A stretch of 64,000 nt of DNA from Zunongwangia endophytica. GTDB lineage: Bacteria; Bacteroidota; Bacteroidia; Flavobacteriales; Flavobacteriaceae. The stretch covers positions 3,479,501-3,543,500 of the forward strand of contig NZ_JAUFPZ010000002.1 in NCBI RefSeq assembly GCF_030409505.1. Direction: 5' to 3'. The notes under the pieces are model-generated. The model had not been told where the DNA came from. It ran no database searches and saw only the letters and a list, made by a program, of their open reading frames with translations. Both the position numbers and the translations under genes were made by a program. This document shows positions 23,628 to 32,788 of the stretch, piece by piece (position 1 is the first letter of the stretch; the number at the start of each line of letters is the position of its first letter).

Positions 23628-26015
23628 ATGAGTAGCGAATTTAAAAATTTTCAAGAAGAAGAGATTAACCTAAGAGAGGAGATTCAAAAATATTTAAAGT
23701 ACTGGCCTTGGTTTTTAGTCTCGGTATTTGTTGCGATTGTTTTGGCTTTTATATATTTAAATTTATCGAAACGGGTGTACCTAACAAATGCTACAATTAT
23801 AATTAAAGATGAGGATACCAAGTCTCCTGCAACCTCAGGGTTGTCCTCTTTTACAGACCTGGGTATATTAGAGGGGCTTAAAACCAGTAGTATTGAAAAT
23901 GAAATTGGCTTGTTGAAGTCTAAGAGGATGATGACTAAAACTATAAGTTCTTTAGATCTTAATATTAAATATTTGAATTATGATTTTTTTGTAACACGGG
24001 AATCGTATTCTAAAGAACCATTTAAATTGGATATTCTTAAACTTAATGAACAACAGCTCGCTAACTCTGCAGCGGAAGCGAAGAATGAATTTCGGATTTC
24101 TTGGGAGGAAAATAATATTATTTTAATAAATAATGAAGATGGCAAAAAAATTGAAGCGAAATTTGGAGAGCCTATAAATATAGGATTTGCTGAAATTGTA
24201 ATAAGGAAAGATGAGAATTATAAGCCTATAGCAAATAATGAAATTTTGGAATATGGATTTCGTATTATGCCTATAGAGTCGGTTGTAGCTTATTACCAGA
24301 AAGGACTGATCGCTCAATTGGTAGACGATAATTCCACATTAATCCAACTAGGTTTAGAAGGTGCGGTTCCTGCCAAATCACAGGACGTTCTAGATCAATT
24401 GATAATAGAATATAATAAAGAGGCTATTATAGATAAAAATTTAGTAGCTTCAAATACAGCTGAATTTATTAACGAACGCTTAAAAATTATAAATTTTGAA
24501 TTAGACTCCGTGGAAACCGATAAAGAAGTTTTTAAGGAAGATCGTCAGCTTACTAATATTCAAGCGGAATCAGAGCTGTTTTTGGAAAATGCAAGTGAAT
24601 ATAAAAAAAAGCGGCAAGAGTTGACGACCCAATTGGGACTAGCTTCTGCTATGTTGAATTACCTGCAGGATGGGAATAATTCAGATCTTTTACCTGCAAA
24701 CCTAGGTTTGGAAGGAGATGGCGTAAACCAGCAGGTTGCAGACTATAATAAATTGGTTTTAGAACGGAACCGTATATTGGAGTCTTCAACATTAAAGAAT
24801 CCTGTTATAGTAAGTTTAGATCAGCAAATTGATCAAATGCGATCTGTGGTTGAAAAAAGTTTGCGGCGTTTAAAGGCCAATCTTGATATTTCTATGAAAG
24901 AGCTCAATAATGAGGCTAAAGTAATTCAATCCCGAATTTCTTCGGTTCCTTCCATAGAACGACAATCTCGTGGTATTGACCGTCAGCAACAAATAAAAGA
25001 AGCATTGTATTTGTTCTTATTGCAGAAAAGGGAAGAGAACTCACTTTCCCTTGCGGTAACAGCTCCTAAAGCGAAAATAGTGGATAATGCTTATACAAAT
25101 GCTAATCCCGTAGCTCCTAAATCTAAAGTGATAATTTTTGGAGGATTACTAATAGGCTTTTTAATTCCAATCGGTATTATTTATGGGAAGAATATTCTTA
25201 ATAATAAAGTTAAGCATAGAGATGATTTGGAGAGAAAGGCTAAGCAGATTCCAATTGTTGGTGAGATTCCTAGAATTGATAAAAAGCAAAGCCATTTAAT
25301 AACGGAGGCTGATCGTTCTGTACTGGCAGAATCTTTTAGAATTGCAATTACCAATATGCAATATTTGCTGATTAATAAAAGTGATAAACAAAAAGGAATT
25401 AAAATGTTGGTTACTTCTACAGTGAAGGGAGAAGGAAAAACATTTACTTCCATAAATTTGGCGCTAACATTGGCGAATATGAGCAAAAAAGTGATCGTGG
25501 TTGGGGCTGATCTACGAAATCCGCAATTACAACGGTATGATGTAGGCTCTAAAAAACAATTAGGAGTTAGTGATTACTTAATTAATGAAGATTTAAAATT
25601 GAATGATCTAATTGAGCAAACCAAATATAATAAGAATTTAGATTTTTTAACTTCAGGAAGTATACCACCCAATCCTTCTGAACTATTAAGGCATCGTCGC
25701 TTGGGTGAAATGCTTAGTACACTAGAAGAAAGCTATGATTACATTATTCTTGATACGGCACCTTGTATGTTAGTAGCGGATACTTTCTTGATTAGTCAGT
25801 ATGCAGACCTTACGCTTTATGTAGTTAGGGCTGCGTATACTGAGAAGGCTTTGTTACAATTTCCAATTGATTCCAAAAAAGCAGGGAAACTTCATGATGT
25901 TAGTTTTGTTTTAAATGATGTGGATCTCGCTAATTTTGGTTACGGCAATAAATACGGATATTCTTATGGAGCTGATAAAAAAAGCTTTTGGGAAAAGTTT
26001 AAGGAACACTTTTAG
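23628..26015 (+). CDS. wzc: Wzc-type chain-length determinant and tyrosine autokinase
   Basis: 795 residues. Inner-membrane copolymerase with a first membrane helix near residues 25-45, a Wzz domain, a long coiled-coil periplasmic region and a second helix near residue 505. The cytoplasmic BY-kinase domain carries Walker A GEGKT at 601-605, Walker A' in VIVVGADLRNPQ and Walker B in YIILDTAP. The C-terminal tail FGYGNKYGYSYGADKK is tyrosine-rich, the usual autophosphorylation cluster. It controls chain length and couples to Wza. No Wzb-type tyrosine phosphatase gene is seen in the window. Confidence 0.93.
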   Translation: MSSEFKNFQEEEINLREEIQKYLKYWPWFLVSVFVAIVLAFIYLNLSKRVYLTNATIIIKDEDTKSPATSGLSSFTDLGILEGLKTSSIENEIGLLKSKRMMTKTISSLDLNIKYLNYDFFVTRESYSKEPFKLDILKLNEQQLANSAAEAKNEFRISWEENNIILINNEDGKKIEAKFGEPINIGFAEIVIRKDENYKPIANNEILEYGFRIMPIESVVAYYQKGLIAQLVDDNSTLIQLGLEGAVPAKSQDVLDQLIIEYNKEAIIDKNLVASNTAEFINERLKIINFELDSVETDKEVFKEDRQLTNIQAESELFLENASEYKKKRQELTTQLGLASAMLNYLQDGNNSDLLPANLGLEGDGVNQQVADYNKLVLERNRILESSTLKNPVIVSLDQQIDQMRSVVEKSLRRLKANLDISMKELNNEAKVIQSRISSVPSIERQSRGIDRQQQIKEALYLFLLQKREENSLSLAVTAPKAKIVDNAYTNANPVAPKSKVIIFGGLLIGFLIPIGIIYGKNILNNKVKHRDDLERKAKQIPIVGEIPRIDKKQSHLITEADRSVLAESFRIAITNMQYLLINKSDKQKGIKMLVTSTVKGEGKTFTSINLALTLANMSKKVIVVGADLRNPQLQRYDVGSKKQLGVSDYLINEDLKLNDLIEQTKYNKNLDFLTSGSIPPNPSELLRHRRLGEMLSTLEESYDYIILDTAPCMLVADTFLISQYADLTLYVVRAAYTEKALLQFPIDSKKAGKLHDVSFVLNDVDLANFGYGNKYGYSYGADKKSFWEKFKEHF

Positions 26016-26085
26016 TGAGCCTTAAATTAATAAGCATTGTTATTTTCTATACATAAATTTTTTTGATGTTAATATGAGATAAAAT

Positions 26086-27504
26086 ATGTATTTTAATAAA
26101 AGTCTTTTTTTAGTTTTATTCTATTTTTTTGTCTCGGTCGGGTATTCGCAAACGGGTTTTCAATTGAATATGGAGTCTGGCGCATTCGTGAATGGCGATG
26201 GTGCATTGCCATTTTGGTTACGTAGTAATAATTATGGAAGAGTTGGTAGGCAAACAGATATATATGCTATTATTGAATCATCTTATAAATTAAATCTTAA
26301 CGAAAACTCGGCTTTTACTCTTCATTCTGGATTTACTTATCGTAATGAGTTTAATGAAATAGGGGGCGATAATAATGTCTTTGTAGATGAATTGTATGCT
26401 AATTACTCTTCAAAATTTCTGAATATAAATGTTGGAGTAAAACATGATGACTTAAAGTACAATGGTTTGGCTTCAACAAATCAGAGTATTCTTTGGTCTA
26501 ATAACTCACGTTCTCTACCGGGAATAGAGGTGAAAACATCCAGACCTATTTATTTTCTATTAGATAATCATTTGGGATTCGAGGCTTTATTTAGTGAATA
26601 TTATTTGAATGATAATAGAGCTACTGAGAATGCCCATGTGCACCATAAGTATTTGTCTCTAGTCTATAAGTTAAATAGCGCATCAACTTTAAGATTGGGT
26701 GTTCGGCATATTGTTCAATATGGTGGAAATCCTTCAGACTCCCGTTATGAGAATCAACCGATTGGAGTTGAAGAATATGTTCGTATGTTTTTAGGTAGGG
26801 CAGGTAGCGATAATTCTCTTCCTACTGATCAGGAAAATGCGATAGGTAATCATTTAGGTAGTTATGAGTTGTCGTACAATAGAAAAATTGAAAATGGTGA
26901 ATTTGAGTTATTTTATAACAGTATTTTCGAAGACGGATCTGGTAGTGCAATGAGAAATTTTCCTGATGGTCGATATGGAGCTTTTTATGACTCTGGTAAA
27001 AAGGATCACTTAATAAATTCTTTTGTGTACGAATTTATTTATACGAAGAATCAAAGCCAAACCGCTCCGCACCTTTGGGATAATTATTTTAATCACGGTG
27101 TTTATAGTAGTGGATGGACATATCAAAATAAAGTGATTGGTTTGCCATTTATAACAAGTACTTATTTATCTGACTATGGTGGTGATTATATAGCTGTCGG
27201 TAATAATAGATTGATTGCTCATCATTTTGGTGTTCAGGGTAAACTTTATTTTCCTTATGAATTTAAGGCAAGCTATAGGAGAAATTATGGATTTAATCAA
27301 AATGTAGGTTCTTTAAAATATAGGCATTACGATGCAGATGATGAACGCTCCTTATTTAAGGTTCAGCCTGAAGTCGTATCTACCTATCTAAAAGTAGGAT
27401 TATTGAGAAGTTTTCTTGATTTAGATGTAATGGGTGCTGTTGATTTTTCAGACAAAAATTCCAACTTCGCCGCAGGTTTATCTGTATCCAAATCTTTTTT
27501 CTAA
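26086..27504 (+). CDS. wzi: Capsule assembly protein Wzi-like, outer-membrane beta-barrel
   Basis: 472 residues. A signal peptide ends near GYSQ. Many alternating hydrophobic strands rich in Tyr, Asn and Gly follow, with repeated barrel-like segments (LRLGVRHIVQYGGNPSDSRY, GEFELFYNSIFEDGSGSA). The order and pattern fit the Wzi/capsule assembly family, whose E. coli member binds capsule at the cell surface. It is the last gene of the polysaccharide operon, 70 bases after wzc, and converges with a minus-strand phosphoesterase gene. This supports a surface-attached capsule rather than only released slime. Confidence 0.82.
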   Translation: MYFNKSLFLVLFYFFVSVGYSQTGFQLNMESGAFVNGDGALPFWLRSNNYGRVGRQTDIYAIIESSYKLNLNENSAFTLHSGFTYRNEFNEIGGDNNVFVDELYANYSSKFLNINVGVKHDDLKYNGLASTNQSILWSNNSRSLPGIEVKTSRPIYFLLDNHLGFEALFSEYYLNDNRATENAHVHHKYLSLVYKLNSASTLRLGVRHIVQYGGNPSDSRYENQPIGVEEYVRMFLGRAGSDNSLPTDQENAIGNHLGSYELSYNRKIENGEFELFYNSIFEDGSGSAMRNFPDGRYGAFYDSGKKDHLINSFVYEFIYTKNQSQTAPHLWDNYFNHGVYSSGWTYQNKVIGLPFITSTYLSDYGGDYIAVGNNRLIAHHFGVQGKLYFPYEFKASYRRNYGFNQNVGSLKYRHYDADDERSLFKVQPEVVSTYLKVGLLRSFLDLDVMGAVDFSDKNSNFAAGLSVSKSFF

Positions 27505-28124
27505 ATCTCAAAAACTGAGATTTTATTCATTAGTCTGTATTTGCTATCCATAACTGATGAGTTTATAAATGTCGTTGGTCCTATTTTCTTACTTCCAAAA
27601 TCATCATGGACGTGTCCAAATAAATGAAACTTCGGTTTTATATCGACCACTTTTTTAAGCAACTCTTCGCATCCAATATTCTTATATTCTATATTTTCAT
27701 CGTGAATGCTGTAAGGCGGCGTATGCGTTATCAGTATATCTGTATCCTCCGGAACCATATCCCACTTTTCCTTAATCATTTTTCCTCTTTCTAAAGCGAA
27801 TGCCCAATGAACATCACTTGGAGTATAAGGGCTTCCCCAGAAAGTAATCCCTTCAATATTGATTCCGCTATCTTTAAGATATATTATATTGCTAGGAATG
27901 ATATTCGAAATTTCCTGCTGATGTTTTTCTAAGTAAAAATCGTGATTTCCTGCAATGAGTATTTTATGCTGGTATGGCTGAGCAGAAAGCCATTCAAGAA
28001 AGTCTAATGTTTCTTTTTCCGATCCTGCTTCGGTGAAATCGCCGCAATGTACGATTACGTCAGCATCTGGTATACTAAGTGCTTCATGTTTGTTGTGAGT
28101 GTCTGAAATGGAAACTAAGCGCAT
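27501..28124 (-). CDS. Calcineurin-like metallophosphoesterase
   Basis: 207 residues. All metal-binding motifs of the family appear in order: SISDTHNKH at 5-13, VHCGDFTEAG, IAGNHDFYL, ITHTPPYSIHD and LFGHVHDDFG. It resembles the MPPED/YmdB-like single-domain phosphodiesterases; the substrate is unknown. It is cytoplasmic, with no signal peptide. It ends within the tail of wzi on the opposite strand and lies 13 bases downstream of a small membrane-protein gene, with which it is probably co-transcribed. Confidence 0.88.
   Translation of the reverse strand: MRLVSISDTHNKHEALSIPDADVIVHCGDFTEAGSEKETLDFLEWLSAQPYQHKILIAGNHDFYLEKHQQEISNIIPSNIIYLKDSGINIEGITFWGSPYTPSDVHWAFALERGKMIKEKWDMVPEDTDILITHTPPYSIHDENIEYKNIGCEELLKKVVDIKPKFHLFGHVHDDFGSKKIGPTTFINSSVMDSKYRLMNKISVFEI
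27503..27527. terminator. Shared convergent terminator between wzi and the phosphoesterase gene
   Basis: AAATCTCA (27503-27510), loop AAAAC, TGAGATTT (27516-27523), with T-rich sequence on one side and A/T on the other. It lies in the last codons of the minus-strand gene and just past the wzi stop. It can act in both directions. Confidence 0.6.
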
Positions 28125-28137
28125 AGGCTACTTTAGA

Positions 28138-28356
28138 TTATTCGCCAGTACCGTCTTCCTGCTCTTTGGAGATATAATCTTTATCTACAGGTAAAAATTT
28201 ATTAGTGATTTTTGTAAGAGCAAATGCAATGATTACTGCTGTAAAAGCGAAGAAAATAAATTTAACCAATAAGCTATCGCTCATAGCAAAGCTGTAAAAA
28301 GCCAAAAATACTTCAGCAATTACAAACAATATCTTAAGGCTTAATTTAAAAATCAT
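28138..28356 (-). CDS. Small hypothetical membrane protein
   Basis: 72 residues with two hydrophobic helices, at about 5-25 (LKILFVIAEVFLAFYSFA) and 30-50 (VKFIFFAFTAVIIAFAL), and a charged C-terminal tail. I recognise no family. A perfect -7 box (TATATTTG) lies upstream, and the gene runs into the metallophosphoesterase, which supports its being real. Confidence 0.6.
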   Translation of the reverse strand: MIFKLSLKILFVIAEVFLAFYSFAMSDSLLVKFIFFAFTAVIIAFALTKITNKFLPVDKDYISKEQEDGTGE

Positions 28357-28376
28357 TGGTTAGTAGTTAGTTGTTG

Positions 28377-28384
28377 CAAATATA
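28377..28384 (-). promoter_or_regulatory. -7 box for the minus-strand pair (TATATTTG)
   Basis: On the minus strand TATATTTG fits TAnnTTTG exactly, about 20 bases before the start at 28356. No clear -33 TTG is seen at the expected distance. Confidence 0.5.
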
Positions 28385-28535
28385 ATTTCTAATCCCGTAT
28401 TTCAGTAATAATTTTTAGCTTTTGACGTAAATTTAACTTCGGCAAAATACTGAATTTAAAGATTTTAGTTAAAAATTCTTAATCAGCGTATCATCATGCT
28501 TTGAGAGTTGTACATTTCAATTAAATATAAACATC

Positions 28536-30050
28536 TTGAGCAAAAAACAAATAGGTCTCGCGGTAATTTCAGTAATTATAATCTTAGTGATTATCGCAAG
28601 TTTCTTCGCTAATTCATTTGTCGAAAAAAAAGCAATTTCTTTACTTGAAAAAGAGGTGCCAGAACTCAAATTCGAGACTTTAGACATTAATATTTTTCAA
28701 AATGAAGCCAGCTTAACGCAGATAGATTTCAATAAACCTACTATTAATTTAAAATCTGATGAATTGACGGTCTCAGGCTTAAACTATTGGAAAATTCTCT
28801 TTGGTAAGAATATTAAATTGAACAAACTTGAAATTCAGAGCCCTCAAATAGTTTATAATTCGAAAAATAAAACATCTAAGAGTGCTGATAAATCTGATAG
28901 TAAGTCTAAAAAGTTCAATAAAGATATTACGGTTGATAAGATACAGATCAAGGAAGGAAGTTTTGAAATCTTGGATAGTATCTCAAAAAGTAAATTAATA
29001 GTAAAATCCTTCGATTTTAAAATTGAAAACATTCATGCCGATAGTACTACTATTAAGAATAAAATTCCATTCGAATTTGGACAATTTGGTCTAGAAGTAG
29101 ATTCAGTAACATATAATTTGGATAAAAGACAACAATTAGATGTTGCGAAAATCAATATTCAGAATAAAAAAACGCTTTTAGAAAGCCTTCATTTAACTTC
29201 AAAGTATTCACGTCAGGAATTTCAAAAATATACTCCGATAGAAAAGGATATGTACGAGCTAACTATTGATAGTTTGGGGTTCGAAAATACAGATTATGGA
29301 TTTAGAAACGATAGTTTAAAAATCCTTATAGGTAATGCTTTTATTAGTAATGCCAATTTCGATATTTACAGAGATAAAACATTGCCAGATGATACTTCAA
29401 TAAAACCAATGTATAGTGAAATGCTACGTAAAATGTCACTTTTACTTAAGATGGATACACTAAAAATTTCAAATTCAAAGATTGTTTACGAAGAGAAGAT
29501 GAAAGCTGATCGAGAACCGGGAAAGGTTATTTTTGCTAATCTTAACGCAACAATTGCCAATCTTACAAATTTTAGCGATCAAAAAGAATTTCCTACTACA
29601 AGTGTTAGTGCTAACGCTGATTTTATGAATGAAGCTCCATTAAATCTTCAATGGGGGTTTAAGGTAAACAATCCAAGTGATTTCTTTAATGTCTCCGGAA
29701 ATATGGGAGTACTTTCTGCCAAAAGTATGAATGGCTTTTTAAAGCCGGGTATGAATGTAAAAGCTGAAGGTTCTATAACCTCTATGAGATACGATTTTTC
29801 TGGAAATAGGTTTAAAGCGACAGGTGGGGTGAATATCGCTTATAAAGATTTTAAGATTGAAGTACTTAAAAATGATGGTACAGAAAAAAGCGGTTTTCTA
29901 ACAACCGTTGCAAATGTTTTTGTGAATCATAACGGCGAAAGTGGAGAAAATGCAAATAAGGGTTTAGAAATAGAACGTGATAAAACAAAATCATTCTGGA
30001 ATTATCTGTGGTTATGTATTCGAAAAGGCGCTCTTAAAACTTTTATTTAA
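28536..30050 (+). CDS. AsmA-like (DUF748-type) envelope protein
   Basis: 504 residues. One N-terminal membrane helix (IGLAVISVIIILVIIASFF, about 6-24) is followed by a long, beta-rich periplasmic part. The opening ELKFETLDINIFQNEASLTQIDF and later KVIFANLNATIANLTN are typical of AsmA/YhdP/DUF748 proteins, which are linked to envelope or lipid handling. The start is TTG at 28536 in a promoter-like region; no earlier ATG fits. It converges with the stress-protein gene and overlaps it by four bases at the stops. A 7-bp AT-rich inverted repeat (30038-30044 with 30056-30062) may serve as a weak shared terminator. Confidence 0.65.
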   Translation: MSKKQIGLAVISVIIILVIIASFFANSFVEKKAISLLEKEVPELKFETLDINIFQNEASLTQIDFNKPTINLKSDELTVSGLNYWKILFGKNIKLNKLEIQSPQIVYNSKNKTSKSADKSDSKSKKFNKDITVDKIQIKEGSFEILDSISKSKLIVKSFDFKIENIHADSTTIKNKIPFEFGQFGLEVDSVTYNLDKRQQLDVAKINIQNKKTLLESLHLTSKYSRQEFQKYTPIEKDMYELTIDSLGFENTDYGFRNDSLKILIGNAFISNANFDIYRDKTLPDDTSIKPMYSEMLRKMSLLLKMDTLKISNSKIVYEEKMKADREPGKVIFANLNATIANLTNFSDQKEFPTTSVSANADFMNEAPLNLQWGFKVNNPSDFFNVSGNMGVLSAKSMNGFLKPGMNVKAEGSITSMRYDFSGNRFKATGGVNIAYKDFKIEVLKNDGTEKSGFLTTVANVFVNHNGESGENANKGLEIERDKTKSFWNYLWLCIRKGALKTFI

Positions 30051-30874
30051 AGCTTAAAAGTTATTACTGGTCTAGTAGCATGATTTATTAAGTCTTCACT
30101 AATACTTCCATTAAAAAAATGAGAAAGTCCCTTTCTACCGTGTGTGATGATTCCTATTACATCTGCGTTATATTTTTCGGCAAAATTTAAAATCCCTTTT
30201 TCGATACTCACATCATTATAAATGTGTTTTTTAATATCCTTTAATTTTATTTCCTCAAGAAATTCCTCCAAATCTGCATAAGCCTGTTTTGTAGTCGTAA
30301 AGTTGTTGGGAGTGTTTACAAACAATAGATGAAGATCTGTTTCGAATAATTTAGCAAATTCCACGGCTTTCAAAAGTGATTTTTTATTGTCTAAATCTGC
30401 ATCTGTAGCAAGAACGAAGTTTTTAATATTGATGTCAGAAATTTCTTTTTTTACTACGAAAACTGGTATTTCAGACTGGCGAACTACTTTTTCGGTGTTC
30501 GATCCGATAAACATTTCTTCAAAGCCAGTGCTTCCGTGGGATCCCATAACAATGAGATCGCAGTCGTTATTTTTAGCAAATTCAGTAATGCCTTTAAAAG
30601 CATAATTAAACTGAACAGATTCATAGATATTCAGGCCTTTTAGGAAATCCATATCTTTTATTTTGCTGAATTGTTGATGGGCCAACTTCATAAAATATAG
30701 TGCTTCCGGTACATTTTCACTGCTCTTCAAGACCGGGTCTACAAGATGAAGTGGTAGATCTAACATATGAAGCAAATAAATATCAGCATTAAATTTTGAA
30801 GCCATTTTTGCTGCAGATTTCAATGCATTCTCTGCGATTTTAGAAAAATCTGTTGGAACCAGAATCCTTTTCAT
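30047..30874 (-). CDS. Universal stress protein, two UspA domains in tandem
   Basis: 275 residues. Domain 1 (about 1-145) starts KRILVPTDFSKIAENALKSA and ends with the ATP-binding pattern GSHGSTGFEEMFIGSNTEKV. Domain 2 (about 150-275) has FVLATDADLDNKKSLLKAVEFA and ITHGRKGLSHFFNGSISEDL, a less perfect copy of the G-x2-G-x9-G-S/T motif. Double-domain Usp proteins are common in Flavobacteria. The role in stress or energy sensing is known only at family level. Confidence 0.9.
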   Translation of the reverse strand: MKRILVPTDFSKIAENALKSAAKMASKFNADIYLLHMLDLPLHLVDPVLKSSENVPEALYFMKLAHQQFSKIKDMDFLKGLNIYESVQFNYAFKGITEFAKNNDCDLIVMGSHGSTGFEEMFIGSNTEKVVRQSEIPVFVVKKEISDINIKNFVLATDADLDNKKSLLKAVEFAKLFETDLHLLFVNTPNNFTTTKQAYADLEEFLEEIKLKDIKKHIYNDVSIEKGILNFAEKYNADVIGIITHGRKGLSHFFNGSISEDLINHATRPVITFKL

Positions 30875-30964
30875 AACGGTTAGTTTTAGAGTATTTTTAA
30901 ACCAATATTGAATTTACAAAGATTTTTGCCTAATTGCCTGGTTTTCTTTCTCGGGAATTATTAT

Positions 30965-30972
30965 TATATTTG
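30965..30972 (+). promoter_or_regulatory. -7 box of the rimP-nusA-infB operon (TATATTTG)
   Basis: TATATTTG matches TAnnTTTG exactly. Transcription would start near 30980, about 55 bases before rimP, placing the hairpin at 31001 in the transcript leader. Confidence 0.55.
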
Positions 30973-31000
30973 CAGCGTTGAAACTAAAAAAAAGTACAGC

Positions 31001-31026
31001 GAGGGGACATAAAGTCCCCTCTTTTT
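31001..31026 (+). terminator. Terminator-like hairpin in the rimP leader, possible attenuator
   Basis: GAGGGGAC (31001-31008), loop ATAAA, GTCCCCTC (31014-31021), then TTTTT (31022-31026): an 8-bp GC-rich stem with a T-tract. It lies between the promoter box and the rimP start at 31036. Transcription of the operon must pass through it, which suggests attenuation, or it may terminate spurious upstream transcripts. Confidence 0.7.
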
Positions 31027-31035
31027 ATAACCAAT

Positions 31036-31500
31036 ATGGAGTTGAAGGAGAAAGTAGAAAAGTTACTACAAGAGGCATTCGATGAGAATAATTCCTTATT
31101 TTTGATTGATCTTATGGTGCTGCCTGATAATCAAATAAGAGTGGTTATTGATGGTGATAAAGGAGTATCTGTAGAAGATTGCATTAATGTGAGCCGTAAG
31201 GTAGAGCATAATTTAGATAGAGAGGAAGAGGATTTTTCTTTAGAAGTAACTTCTGCAGGAGTATCTGAGCCACTGCTGCTCCCTAGGCAGTTTAAAAAAA
31301 ATATTGGTAGAAAGTTGCAGGTTAAAACTGAAAATGAAAAATTTGAAGGAAATTTAATCGATGCTACAGAAACTGATATTAAACTTCATTGGAAAGCACG
31401 TGAACCTAAACCGGTTGGTAAAGGTAAGGTAACGGTAGAGAAGGAAGCTGTATTAGAATATTCAGCAGTTGTTGAAGCAAAAGTTATGATAACATTTTAA
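31036..31500 (+). CDS. rimP: Ribosome maturation factor RimP
   Basis: 154 residues, cytoplasmic, needed for 30S subunit maturation. Two-domain RimP pattern: an N-terminal alpha/beta domain with VVIDGDKGVSVEDCINVSRKVEH and FSLEVTSAGVSEPL, then a small SH3-like barrel (QFKKNIGRKLQVKTENEKFEGNL). First gene of the conserved rimP-nusA-infB operon, 10 bases before nusA. Confidence 0.95.
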   Translation: MELKEKVEKLLQEAFDENNSLFLIDLMVLPDNQIRVVIDGDKGVSVEDCINVSRKVEHNLDREEEDFSLEVTSAGVSEPLLLPRQFKKNIGRKLQVKTENEKFEGNLIDATETDIKLHWKAREPKPVGKGKVTVEKEAVLEYSAVVEAKVMITF

Positions 31501-31510
31501 TTGTCTTAGT

Positions 31511-32743
31511 ATGGAAAATCTCGCCTTAATAGATTCATTTTCAGAGTTTAAGGATGATAAGTTGATAGATCGTGTAACATTAATGGCGATCTTGGAAGAT
31601 GTATTTAGAAATGCTTTAAAAAAGAAGTATGGTGAGGATGATAACTTTGATATCATTGTAAATCCTGATAAAGGAGATTTGGAGATATGGAGAAACCGTG
31701 TCGTTGTTGCCGATGGTGAGGTAGAAGATCCAAATCAGGAGATATCACTAGAAGAAGCACGACAAATTGAACCCGATTTTGAAGTTGGTGAAGATGTTTC
31801 TGAAGAAGTTAAGTTAATAGATCTTGGACGTAGAGCAATTTTGGCATTAAGACAAAATCTTATTTCTAAGATTCATGAACATGATAATTCAAATATTTAC
31901 AAGCATTTTAAAGATCTTGAAGGAGAGATTTATACTGCAGAAGTTCATCATATTAGACATCGTGCAATTATCCTTTTAGATGATGAAGGGAATGAGATCG
32001 TTCTTCCAAAAGATCGCCAAATTCCATCAGATTTCTTTAGAAAAGGAGAGAATGTAAAGGGTGTTATCGAAAGTGTAGAGCTTAAAGGGAATAAACCAAA
32101 CATAGTTTTATCAAGAACTGCACCTGTATTTTTAGAAAAATTATTTGAACAGGAAATTCCTGAGGTTTTTGATGGTTTGATTACCATAAAAAAAGTAGTA
32201 CGAGTGCCTGGCGAAAAAGCAAAAGTAGCGGTAGATTCTTATGATGATAGAATTGATCCTGTTGGAGCTTGTGTTGGGATGAAGGGATCAAGAATTCACA
32301 GTATTGTGAGAGAGCTTGGTAACGAAAATATTGATGTGATTAATTATACAAATAACGATCAGTTATTTATAACCAGGTCTTTAAGTCCTGCGAAAATTAC
32401 ATCTATAAAAATTGATGAAGAAAATAAAAGGGCTGAAGTAATGCTTAAGCCTGAAGAGGTTTCTAAAGCAATTGGTCGTGGAGGTCATAATATTAGACTG
32501 GCAGGCCAATTAACAGGTTACGAGATAGATGTCTTTAGAGAAGGAGTAGAAGAGGATGTTGAATTATCCGAATTCTCTGATGAAATTGAAGACTGGGTGA
32601 TTAAGGAATTTGCTAAAATTGGTCTAGATACTGCAAAAAGTATCTTAGAGCAAGATGTAAGCGATCTTATTAAGCGTACCGACCTGGAGGAAGAGACCAT
32701 TCGTGAAGTATTCAATGTTCTTCGCGAAGAATTCGAAGAATAA
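31511..32743 (+). CDS. nusA: Transcription termination/antitermination factor NusA
   Basis: 410 residues. N-terminal polymerase-binding domain (ENLALIDSFSEFKDDKLID, with an EDVFRNALKKKYG helix), S1 domain at about 135-200, then two KH domains (GACVGMKGSRIHSIVREL and EVSKAIGRGGHNIRLAGQL). The C-terminal acidic repeats of the 495-residue E. coli protein are absent, as usual in this phylum. NusA favours pausing and hairpin termination, so it could autoregulate through the hairpin at 31001; that is inference. Confidence 0.96.
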   Translation: MENLALIDSFSEFKDDKLIDRVTLMAILEDVFRNALKKKYGEDDNFDIIVNPDKGDLEIWRNRVVVADGEVEDPNQEISLEEARQIEPDFEVGEDVSEEVKLIDLGRRAILALRQNLISKIHEHDNSNIYKHFKDLEGEIYTAEVHHIRHRAIILLDDEGNEIVLPKDRQIPSDFFRKGENVKGVIESVELKGNKPNIVLSRTAPVFLEKLFEQEIPEVFDGLITIKKVVRVPGEKAKVAVDSYDDRIDPVGACVGMKGSRIHSIVRELGNENIDVINYTNNDQLFITRSLSPAKITSIKIDEENKRAEVMLKPEEVSKAIGRGGHNIRLAGQLTGYEIDVFREGVEEDVELSEFSDEIEDWVIKEFAKIGLDTAKSILEQDVSDLIKRTDLEEETIREVFNVLREEFEE

Positions 32744-32788
32744 AATATTGTAGTAATAAACAAAAGAGGTTAATTTAGAGGGCAATTT

